Of a DNA stretch of 64,000 bases, positions 49,255-57,080 are shown one piece after another. This stretch comes from Enterococcus_K sp051713825 (GTDB taxonomy: Bacteria > Bacillota > Bacilli > Lactobacillales > Enterococcaceae): the NCBI RefSeq assembly GCF_051713825.1, contig NZ_JBIOQR010000001.1:62001-126000 (forward strand), read 5' to 3'. Below the pieces are notes generated by a model. It saw nothing but the letters and a program-made list of their open reading frames with translations, searched no databases and had not been told where the DNA came from. The translations under genes and the position numbers were made by a program. Numbering within the stretch: the stretch's first letter is position 1; each line of letters starts with the position of its first letter.

Positions 49255-50930
49255 CCTGAATTATTCATACTTTTAAAAAAATAACGAAGAAAACCTTAAA
49301 ACCAAATTTTAGAGAACTTGGCACCTAATTTTGAATCTATTCAGAAGAAAAATTGGATTCGAAACTTAATTCTGCCTTCATTTCTTGGGTTTCACTTAAA
49401 AAAGGGCACACTAGCCCCTTGGTAGCACTAAAAAATTTTTTTAAGGTCTATGTCAGTTTTTTGTAGGATAAAGCTGTAAGCCTTGTATTTTTTCAAGAAC
49501 CTGCCAATAAAACACATCAAATACATTCGTGCTAGAAAGTTGAATAAACGTTCGCCTTGCATGAGAGACCACACGAGCTGCGATATGAAATAGACGGAAA
49601 CGAATCGTACAGATGCTAAGCTTCTTTTGAGTTTCAGGAAAGACCAGTTGTTTCATACACTGCATTAAATTGTAAGCAACACTGCTTAAAAGCATCCGAA
49701 ATGCATTCGCTGTAAACGATGTACTGTCCGTTTTATCGAAGAAAAAACCGTTTTTGATTTCTTTGATTAAATTTTCCATGGCACCACGGTTTTGATACAT
49801 GGGGAAAATTTGTTTTGGAGATAACTCTATTAGATTGGTTACGAGAAATGCATGAGAAAACAGAAATTCTCCAGCGTTTCGAGTCGATTTGATCACCACG
49901 CGATAGGGATGTACCCAAGTATTCGGGCAATAGTTCTCTAACGTAAACCACTGGACTTCTTCTTTGGTGAAATCAGTCTCATCACTGTATAAGACAAGTT
50001 GTTCAGCGATTTTTTGCAGTTTTCGATTGGCTTTTAGTCGAATGATGAATTTGGCATGGTGTGTTTCACAAACTTGATAGACTTCAGGTTTGGCAAATCC
50101 ACTGTCTCCTCGAACAATCAGTTCTAACTCCTTTTCCTGATAACGCTGAAGGATAGGCGCTAGAAAATCTTCGGCACCTTTTGAAGTATAGTCGCACCCT
50201 GCACGCAATTCAGCACCTAATAATGCGCCAGAAATGAGGTCAAAAGCTAATAGAGGATGATAGCCAGTGGTTTTATAATGGCCATTGTAAGTTGATTCTT
50301 CTTGTTTTCCATAAGTATCACAGTGCGTAGAATCGATGTCCAAAATCATTTGTCTTTGATTCGTTTGCTCGATTAAAAACGCACCGAGAGTTTGTGCTAA
50401 ATGGTGTACGCCAGGCAGTTCTTCTTGACTGACCCCATTGATAAAACGAGATAACGTTGGCTGAGAGGCACAAAGCTTATCCAGTGCAAGTTGAAAAACA
50501 GGATCCTCTTTTAATGTGTTAGCCGCTTCATCTTTCTGATATCCGGCAATCAGTTGAAGGACCAATTGCGTAAATTGGTTCTTTAGCTGATGAGTACAAT
50601 ATTTCCTATTGTCTTGAAAAGCGACTGTTTCTTGTAAAAAATGGTCAAATTGGATTTTTTTCATAAATTCTTTCACAAGTAAAATGCCGCCATCTGAGGA
50701 AAGCCGACCACCATCGTTAGAAATTTCCAGTTTGGGATTGAATAAAAGGGATTGTTGTTGTAATGTAGACATGAAGAGCACACTCCTTGTTTTTGTTGGT
50801 TTTTGTCAACTTTACAATAACATAAAGTGTGCTCTTTTTGTGCACCTATTGGGTGAAATGAAAGAAATCTCAAACCCTTTGAGGTTCTTAGAGTCTTGAA
50901 ACTTTCTAATGATTTTATGAATAATTCAGG
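49255..50930 (-). mobile_element. IS1380-family insertion sequence (1676 bp)
   Basis: Ends are CCTGAATTATTCATA and its complement (15-bp perfect inverted repeats), flanked by the 5-bp direct repeat ATGAG (49250-49254 and 50931-50935). It carries one intact transposase and inserted into the island between the HerA gene and the 50994 gene. Confidence 0.85.
49453..50772 (-). CDS. IS1380-family transposase
   Basis: A ~439-residue DDE transposase. It has the N-terminal LEISNDGGRLSSDGGILLVK motif of the family, the DDE core at MILDIDSTHCDTYG and LIVRGDSGFAKPEV, and GAMENLIKEIKNGFFFDKTD with the catalytic Glu. I start at the ATG at 50772 behind GGAGTGTGCTC; a GTG three codons upstream is less likely. 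Confidence 0.93.
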   Translation of the reverse strand: MSTLQQQSLLFNPKLEISNDGGRLSSDGGILLVKEFMKKIQFDHFLQETVAFQDNRKYCTHQLKNQFTQLVLQLIAGYQKDEAANTLKEDPVFQLALDKLCASQPTLSRFINGVSQEELPGVHHLAQTLGAFLIEQTNQRQMILDIDSTHCDTYGKQEESTYNGHYKTTGYHPLLAFDLISGALLGAELRAGCDYTSKGAEDFLAPILQRYQEKELELIVRGDSGFAKPEVYQVCETHHAKFIIRLKANRKLQKIAEQLVLYSDETDFTKEEVQWFTLENYCPNTWVHPYRVVIKSTRNAGEFLFSHAFLVTNLIELSPKQIFPMYQNRGAMENLIKEIKNGFFFDKTDSTSFTANAFRMLLSSVAYNLMQCMKQLVFPETQKKLSICTIRFRLFHIAARVVSHARRTFIQLSSTNVFDVFYWQVLEKIQGLQLYPTKN

Positions 50931-50993
50931 ATGAGAAATAAAAAATAAGTAAAGTAATCTTTGAGTTACTTTATAGTACGGAGGTGAATAATA

Positions 50994-51461
50994 ATGATAA
51001 AGAGTAAGAGTATATGGGAAACGTATATAGATAATTTTCTTAGCAATGATGTAACCATTACTGATATTACAAATTTTTTAAAAAATATATATAACATCAA
51101 ATTAGAAAAATATGAAATAAATGTTCAGCCTCGCACACATTGGAAAACTAAACTAGAAAAAGAAATAAAAGACAAAAAAAATATTGTATATATTAACTGT
51201 TATGAGATCAAGAATTATGGAAGTAAGCCACTTATTTGTGGAGTTACTAAAACTGGAAAACATGGTACAGTGGATTTTGATTTTAATAAAGATGCCAACA
51301 AAGATACACAAAATTATTCAATTACAGGGAGAGCCTTTTTAAATGATAAGGGTTTTGATTATGATAAACATGCAATTTATTTGTTCGGATGTCAGGATAA
51401 GCAAGAAGCATATCTATTAGAGCGTGAAATACAGCAACGATTTCATTTGTTCGGGAGCTAA
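50994..51461 (+). CDS. Unknown island protein, 155 aa
   Basis: ATG behind ACGGAGGTGAATAATA. Basic N-terminal half, then VYINCYEIKNYGSKPLICGV, GRAFLNDKGFDYDKHAIYLF and an EAYLLEREIQQRF helix. The strand-helix pattern with a conserved-looking GR and a final Glu faintly recalls GIY-YIG-type nucleases, but the GIY and YIG triplets are absent, so I do not assign it. It lies among defence genes and may be cargo. Confidence 0.55.
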   Translation: MIKSKSIWETYIDNFLSNDVTITDITNFLKNIYNIKLEKYEINVQPRTHWKTKLEKEIKDKKNIVYINCYEIKNYGSKPLICGVTKTGKHGTVDFDFNKDANKDTQNYSITGRAFLNDKGFDYDKHAIYLFGCQDKQEAYLLEREIQQRFHLFGS

Positions 51462-51686
51462 TTATCAAATATGGAATTTTGTTCGAAATTTTTAATATAC
51501 TCTGTATAGAGGCTTATTAAACAACTAAATCTTATTAGAAATTTCTTAGTAAGGAATTATTTCATTTCCACTCCATGAAATCATAAAAATAAGATTTATT
51601 TTATTGAAAATTTTAAAATGTTGGTAACAAAAATGAGTACTACTAGTAATTGTTGCTGAATGGTTAATGTAGAGGAATGGTGGGTT

Positions 51687-52502
51687 ATGGAATACTTATA
51701 TCATTATACTAATGTGGATACGTTAAACCTTATTATAAAGAATGGAACATTTCGATTTAATTCTTTACAAAATGTAGATGATTTGGAAGAAATGGAGACT
51801 GAAGATTTTGGAAATTTAGGGAGATTCTGCTATGTTAGTTGCTGGACTGATGAAATGAAGGAATCAATACCTATGTGGAAGGAATATACTTCTCCTAAAA
51901 AGGGATTAAGAATACGGTTGCCAACAAATATTTTTGAAGAAGTACAAGATATAGGGTTTACTAGAGAACAATTAATACAATTGGGTGCTAAAAAGGAAGA
52001 AATTCAAGCTTTTGCTGGTTTTCCTTACACAAAGGGATTAGCTAGCTATGAAAGAGAAAATTTAGTTAAGTTTATGCCGCAGATTGTAGAATTATTTCCC
52101 GTAACATATACAAAAGATTCTAAATTACTTAGATATAGTGTTTATAACGAGGATGAAAATAGTTCCAGACTCGAAACAAAACTAATTGGGAAATTTAAAA
52201 ATATTGATTGGAATTATCAATCTGAATGGCGATATAAATTATTTGCTTTTCCGTTTGGATTATTCACTATAGCTGCTAATCCTCAATTGACGGCTGATCC
52301 ACAACAAATCTTAAAAATTATAAGGACGGTTCCTATTCCTTACGATTACTTTGATATTCCCTTCAGGAAAGAGTGCTTAAGTGAATTAGAAATTCTAACA
52401 AGTCCGATTTTTGATGAAGAGGCTAGCCAATTGTTAACAACTATTGTTGATACTTTACCAAATGTAAAGGTAAAACAATCAACGCAGCGATGGGTGAGAT
52501 AA
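51687..52502 (+). CDS. DUF2971-family protein
   Basis: The ATG at 51687 (MEYLYHYTNVDTLNLIIKNG) starts where DUF2971 proteins usually start; an in-frame ATG at 51660 has no ribosome-binding site. Family landmarks are LYHYTNVDTLNLIIKNGTFR, FRFNSLQNVDDLEE, CYVSCWTDEMKESIPMW and the EWRYKLF segment. DUF2971 genes recur in defence islands and phage-resistance loci; the reaction is unknown. It is the last gene before attR. Confidence 0.8.
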   Translation: MEYLYHYTNVDTLNLIIKNGTFRFNSLQNVDDLEEMETEDFGNLGRFCYVSCWTDEMKESIPMWKEYTSPKKGLRIRLPTNIFEEVQDIGFTREQLIQLGAKKEEIQAFAGFPYTKGLASYERENLVKFMPQIVELFPVTYTKDSKLLRYSVYNEDENSSRLETKLIGKFKNIDWNYQSEWRYKLFAFPFGLFTIAANPQLTADPQQILKIIRTVPIPYDYFDIPFRKECLSELEILTSPIFDEEASQLLTTIVDTLPNVKVKQSTQRWVR

Positions 52503-52740
52503 TTTGAATAGATTATATTTTTGAGAGATAAACTATTCTTTGATTTGATTGACGATTTAATGATATTTGTTAATTTTGAAATGTTTTATGTATATCTATT
52601 AAATAGTATCGAATCGGCTCGCAGAAGATTGACACCATTGCTTTCAAATAAATTGAAAGTCTATAAATTTTTTCCTTTTATATCTCTCTAAATCGTTGCT
52701 ATTAAATTATTATGAAGCTGTCTGAAAAAAAGGTTGGGCT

Positions 52741-52791
52741 AACCAGGTCTTAAAAAAGCTCGTAAAGCTTCACAGTTCTCAAAACGTTAAT
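52741..52791. other. Island attR (repeat of the rpsI 3' end)
   Basis: The 51 bases match 41614-41664 with three mismatches and end at the same ACGTTAAT. A native-looking rpsI terminator follows at 52815. The 240 bases between the DUF2971 stop and this site hold no gene. Confidence 0.9.
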
Positions 52792-52814
52792 CCTTATTAT
52801 ATCAAGGATTTCAA

Positions 52815-52846
52815 GACACTCTCCAGATTTTGGAGAGTGTCTTTTT
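52815..52846 (+). terminator. Terminator beyond attR, probably the ancestral rpsI terminator
   Basis: GACACTCTCC and GGAGAGTGTC form a perfect 10-bp stem followed by TTTTT. A diverged copy of the same hairpin occurs at about 56978-57009. Confidence 0.85.
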
Positions 52847-52973
52847 CACGTTTTTAAACAAAAGAATTCCAAAAAATTAAAGCATCAGCAGTAAGTGCCT
52901 AATAACTAGGTACCTATAATCAAGCGACACCTCCGGGTATACTTGGCTTATCAAGTAAATTGGAGGTGTTTGT

Positions 52974-53156
52974 TTGACCAAGACAAACGAAATTGTACCC
53001 ATTCAGCTTCATACGCAGCCAGACCAGAAACAAAATCAGAAAGTAGCGAGTGCGAAGCTAGCTGCACGAATAAAAAGAAAAGATGGCTCTGAGATACATC
53101 TATATAATGGTATCAGTAGTTATATTCTTGCCGCAGTGCTTAGGGAGTTGAGATGA
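52974..53156 (+). CDS. IS66 accessory protein TnpA-like
   Basis: A 60-residue protein with TTG start behind TTGGAGGTGTTTG. It ends KRKDGSEIHLYNGISSYILA and VLREL, like the short first ORF of Gram-positive IS66 elements. It is 1 base from tnpB. Confidence 0.75.
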   Translation: MTKTNEIVPIQLHTQPDQKQNQKVASAKLAARIKRKDGSEIHLYNGISSYILAAVLRELR

Positions 53157-53157
53157 C

Positions 53158-53511
53158 GTGCTTCTTGATTTCACTAAAGTAAAGAACTTGTATATCGTCA
53201 CTGGGAAAACAGACCTTCGTCGTGGAATTGACGGATTGGCGAGTCTCATCCAACAAGAGTACGAGCTAGATGTTTATTCAGATGCCCTCTTCCTTTTTTG
53301 CGGTAATCGATGTGATCGTTTCAAAATTTTGTATTGGGATGGTGACGGCTTCCTCTTATGTTATAAAAGGATTCAAGATGGCCGACTCAAGTGGCCTAGA
53401 AAAAAAGAAGAGGTTCGACAACTAACTAGTCAACAAATTCGTTGGTTATTTGAAGGGTTGGACATCGATCAACCCAGGGCGATAAAGCCAGGGAAAAGAG
53501 GCCAATTCTAA
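53158..53511 (+). CDS. tnpB: IS66 Orf2 protein TnpB
   Basis: A 117-residue protein with the diagnostic TnpB pattern: VYIVTGKTDLRRGIDGLASL-type opening (here LYIVTGKTDLRRGIDGLASL), LFLFCGNRCDRFKILYWDGD and WLFEGLDIDQP. It is required with TnpC for IS66 transposition. The start codon is probably GTG at 53158. Confidence 0.92.
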   Translation: MLLDFTKVKNLYIVTGKTDLRRGIDGLASLIQQEYELDVYSDALFLFCGNRCDRFKILYWDGDGFLLCYKRIQDGRLKWPRKKEEVRQLTSQQIRWLFEGLDIDQPRAIKPGKRGQF

Positions 53512-53622
53512 TAGATAAAAACCGTAATAAACATTGATTTAATGCGGTTTTTATCTGTTTTTTTGTTCTAAAAAATGGTATAATAAAGGGAAGGAAAATA
53601 GATAGAATGGTGGTGGATTTTT

Positions 53623-55230
53623 TTGGATATATCGACAGATGTAAGTTCAACAAATAACGTTGAGATTGATGTAAATGTCTTACTTGAACTTTTAAAAAAT
53701 CAGACTGAAACGATTGATTCTCTAAAGAAAACCAACCAAGCATTAACCACCGAAATTCAACTACTGAATGAAAAACTCAACTACTTTATGAATCGCCAAT
53801 TCGGGCGCTCAAAGGAAACTATTTCCTCAGATGTTAGTGGTCAATTAAATTTATTCACAGAGGAACTCGAAGAGGCCTCTATATTTACCGTACCCAAAGA
53901 AGAAAAACCGGCCCCTGAAAAAAAGTCTAAAAGGAAGAGTGGCCAAAAAGCTGAGAAAATCGCGCACCTTCCTTTAACTGAAATACACCATGAACTTCCA
54001 CAAGAAGAACGTTCTTGTGAACATTGTGGTACTCAAATGATTGATATCGGTACAACAAAATTACGTGAAGAGGTCCGATTCCATCAAGCAATGTTGGATC
54101 GATTGGCTCACATTCAACACACTTATTGTTGTAAGGCATGTGAAAAGGCAGATGTTTCTTCCTATAAGAAGGCACCTGTTCCTAAACCAGTCGTCCCAAA
54201 TAGTTTAGGCTCAAACAGTATTATTGCGGAAACAATCCGTCTAAAATTCGGTCAAAAAAGTCCAGCGAATCGCCAAGAAATTTATTGGCGAGAAACACTC
54301 GGACTCGATATCTCACGCGATAATATGACAAACTGGCATATCAAAGCTTGTCATCATGCGTTAGATCCGGTTGCCGAACGATTCAAACATTATTTGAATC
54401 AAGAAGAGATTCTTCATGCAGACGAGACGAGCTATCAAGTGATTCAGAGTAAAAAAGCAAAAACCTATTACTGGCTCTTCTCAACCGGGAAACATAGTGC
54501 ACAGCCTATTGCCTATTACCATCATGCAGAGTCTAAATCTGGGACAGTACCGAAAGAGTTTTTGTCTGACTTTAAGGGGTATCTTCATTGTGATGGCTAT
54601 GCAGGGTATAATTATGTAACGGATGTGAAGCTCGTCTATTGCCTTGCGCACGCACGTCGAAAGTTTTTTGAAGCCATCCCCAAAAATAGTAAGGCCGAAC
54701 AAACGCCAGCAGTTGTCGCCGTGAAGATGCTTGACATCTGGTTCGAGCTAGAACGCAAATGGAAGGAAGTCACCATTGAGGAACGTTTTGATAAGCGTCA
54801 AGGTTATCTGAAGCCATTGGTGAACAACTTTTATGAATGGCTAGATACGTTCGTTGCGGTCCCAAAATCGAAGCTAGAGAATGCCGTTGAGTATGTACGG
54901 AAGATACGAAGCGGATTTGAGCGAATCTTTGAGGATGGACGATTGGAATTAAGTAATAATTTGGCTGAGCGTCATATAAAAGAGCTGGTGATTGGGCGAA
55001 AAAATTACATGCATTCCTGTAGCTTGGAAGGCGCACGAACATCAGGCGTTATTTTGAGTATCTATCGAACGGCAGTAGCCAATGGTCTCGACCCGATTCG
55101 ATATATAGAATTCCTATTTGATCGAGTACCAAATATGGAAACTCAATCAGATGAAGGGTTGGACGCCTTACTTCCCTGGAAACCAGATGTTCAAGCATTA
55201 TGTAGAACTACTTATAAACAGACCAAATAA
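53623..55230 (+). CDS. tnpC: IS66 transposase TnpC
   Basis: A 535-residue DDE transposase with TTG start. It has an N-terminal leucine-zipper-like coiled coil (LLKNQTETIDSLKKTNQALT), a zinc region (CEHCGTQM, CKACEKADV) and the DDE core with HADETSYQV, HCDGYAGYN and EDGRLELSNNLAERHIK. The frame is complete, so the element is likely functional. Confidence 0.94.
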   Translation: MDISTDVSSTNNVEIDVNVLLELLKNQTETIDSLKKTNQALTTEIQLLNEKLNYFMNRQFGRSKETISSDVSGQLNLFTEELEEASIFTVPKEEKPAPEKKSKRKSGQKAEKIAHLPLTEIHHELPQEERSCEHCGTQMIDIGTTKLREEVRFHQAMLDRLAHIQHTYCCKACEKADVSSYKKAPVPKPVVPNSLGSNSIIAETIRLKFGQKSPANRQEIYWRETLGLDISRDNMTNWHIKACHHALDPVAERFKHYLNQEEILHADETSYQVIQSKKAKTYYWLFSTGKHSAQPIAYYHHAESKSGTVPKEFLSDFKGYLHCDGYAGYNYVTDVKLVYCLAHARRKFFEAIPKNSKAEQTPAVVAVKMLDIWFELERKWKEVTIEERFDKRQGYLKPLVNNFYEWLDTFVAVPKSKLENAVEYVRKIRSGFERIFEDGRLELSNNLAERHIKELVIGRKNYMHSCSLEGARTSGVILSIYRTAVANGLDPIRYIEFLFDRVPNMETQSDEGLDALLPWKPDVQALCRTTYKQTK

Positions 55231-55292
55231 CCTAAGCTTAGTATAAGGCTTGGGCTATTTGGCGTGTAGGTACTATTTTATTAGGCACTTAC

Positions 55293-55319
55293 CATCAGCA
55301 TCTTGCTGGTGCTTTTTTT
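55293..55319 (+). terminator. Old terminator split by IS66
   Basis: CATCAGCA-TCT-TGCTGGTG followed by seven T. The 5' arm is the very octamer duplicated by IS66, so the element inserted in the arm of this terminator. The following ~450 bases up to 55770 are AT-rich and show no gene. Confidence 0.75.
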
Positions 55320-55770
55320 CTGCCATCTATTCAAGACTGTTAAAGTATTTTTTATTCATTTGAAAAGTGTCTTTCTCAAGCTGCTTGCTCTATTTTTCTA
55401 TTAAAAAAATAATTTCATTGATTTGTTTACCAACTAATGATAACCTTGTGATGAAATGATGGTTGTCTTTTGGTTGTTTTGGCTATGAAAAATACTAATA
55501 ATGAATAAATTATATCTTAAGATGTACTTTATATAGGTTATAAGAAGCTTGAAAAAACGCGTAATTGATTGAGGCGATTGGGAATGTAAAGCTCAGAAAA
55601 AATCGATGCTCATTGATTATAGATTCTTACCAAAAACGATGTAGATATGGAGGTTGGTGTAATGTAAAAAGTTCAGAAGTTTCTAGTTTTTGTTTGTGTT
55701 ATGTAGAATTCAAAAGGACATAAGAAAAAAATTGACTAAGGCTTGGAAATCTTAAGAGGAGGTTTTACAT

Positions 55771-56796
55771 TTGGAAACAATCAAGGTCGGAATTGTAGGG
55801 TTGGGACGTTTAGGAAAAGTTCATGGGGAGAATTTAGCTTATAATATCCCGAATTGTGAGTTATATGCCGCTTGTAGTCCTGTAGAAGAGGAATTGAAGT
55901 TTGCTAAGGAAAAATTAGGTGTGACAAACGTCTACACAGAGTACTCCGAGATGGTCGAAGATAAGGACATTCAAGCAATATTTATTGTATCGCCATCAGG
56001 TTTGCATTGTGAACAAATTCGAATTGCTATGGAGCATGGGAAGCATGTGTTTTCTGAGAAGCCAATTGGGTTAGATATTACAGAAATTGAGAGAACAGTC
56101 GCGGTGATTTATTCTTATCCTAAGCAAGTCTTTATGTTAGGTTTTATGAGAAGGTATGACGAATCGTATCAATATGCCAAAACAATGCTTGAAGAAGGTG
56201 CGATTGGCGAGCTGACGGTTATTAGAAGTTACGGAATTGATCCCAAAGAAGGGCTTGAAAGTTTTGTGAAATTTGCTGGTGCGAGTAACAGTGGTGGTTT
56301 GTTTGCAGATATGTCTATTCATGATATCGACTTGATTCGTTGGTTTAGCAATCAGGAGGTCAAACGTGTTTGGGCGATTGGGAAAAATACAGCTTATCCA
56401 GAGCTTGATGCGTTAGGAGAACTAGAAACAGGTGCAGCTATGTTGCAATTAACCGATAAAACAATAGGGATTTTAGTAGCGGGTCGCAATTGTTATCATG
56501 GTTATCATGTAGAAACTGAATTGATTGGGACTAAGGGGATGTTACGGATTGCGCAAATCCCTGAGAAAAATTTAGTGACGATTATGAATGAACAAGGGAT
56601 TGTCCGTCCTTGTTCTCAGAATTTTCCAGAACGTTTTAAGCAAGCTTTTATCAACGAAGAGAAAGAGTTTATTCGTTGTATTCTCGCGGGAGAACAGCCT
56701 GAAGTGAATGCAAATGATGGACTGCAATCAACAAAGGTAGCCATTGCCTGTCAAAAATCATTTGAAGAGAATGAGATCATGGATATTCTGTATTAA
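55771..56796 (+). CDS. Gfo/Idh/MocA-family oxidoreductase (inositol dehydrogenase-like)
   Basis: A 341-residue NAD(P)-dependent sugar/polyol dehydrogenase. TTG start behind AGAGGAGGTTTTACA. It has the Rossmann motif VGIVGLGRLGKVHGENL, the EKP motif in HVFSEKPIGLDI (catalytic Lys), and ADMSIHDIDLIRWF with the active-site Asp/His pair. It resembles myo-inositol 2-dehydrogenase, but no other inositol gene is beside it, so the substrate is uncertain. It stands alone in a decayed accessory zone. Confidence 0.85.
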   Translation: METIKVGIVGLGRLGKVHGENLAYNIPNCELYAACSPVEEELKFAKEKLGVTNVYTEYSEMVEDKDIQAIFIVSPSGLHCEQIRIAMEHGKHVFSEKPIGLDITEIERTVAVIYSYPKQVFMLGFMRRYDESYQYAKTMLEEGAIGELTVIRSYGIDPKEGLESFVKFAGASNSGGLFADMSIHDIDLIRWFSNQEVKRVWAIGKNTAYPELDALGELETGAAMLQLTDKTIGILVAGRNCYHGYHVETELIGTKGMLRIAQIPEKNLVTIMNEQGIVRPCSQNFPERFKQAFINEEKEFIRCILAGEQPEVNANDGLQSTKVAIACQKSFEENEIMDILY

Positions 56797-56904
56797 AAGT
56801 AATTACTCTGCTAGTTATCTCTTTAACGCAAGCTTGTTTTTATAATTTGCGCTTATCCAAAAGTTGCTATTAGTGATTTCAAATGATTAAAATTCAATCA
56901 ATCG

Positions 56905-57012
56905 AACAAGGTCTAAAAAAACTGGAAGCTTCATAATTCCCCCAAAATAGACCTCTTCTCTTTATCAATAGTTTTAAGACACTTTCCAAACTAGAGAGTG
57001 TCTTTTTTAGAG
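56905..57012 (+). repeat. Degenerate third copy of the rpsI 3' end and its terminator
   Basis: AACAAGGTCTAAAAAAACTG, then AAGCTTCATAATT and CAAAA line up with the attL/attR repeat. They are followed, as at attR, by a TTATCAA-like stretch and a GACACT...AGTGTC hairpin with a T-run (about 56978-57009). It appears to be a decayed attachment remnant. Confidence 0.5.
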
Positions 57013-57080
57013 CATAGAGCTAGTAGAGCATTTAGGAGATGTCTACTAGCTTTATATTCTCAATTCTATACAGTTGCCCT

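Larger units (their letters stand above)
52891..55292 (+). mobile_element. IS66-family insertion sequence (2402 bp)
   Basis: Terminal repeats begin GTAAGTGCCTAATAA at the left and, inverted, at the right. The 8-bp duplication CATCAGCA (52883-52890 and 55293-55300) is perfect, as expected for IS66. All three genes of the family are present in order. Confidence 0.93.

Noticed and set aside
50994..51461. GIY-YIG endonuclease
   Set aside because: The defining GIY and YIG triplets are missing; only a vague pattern similarity was seen.
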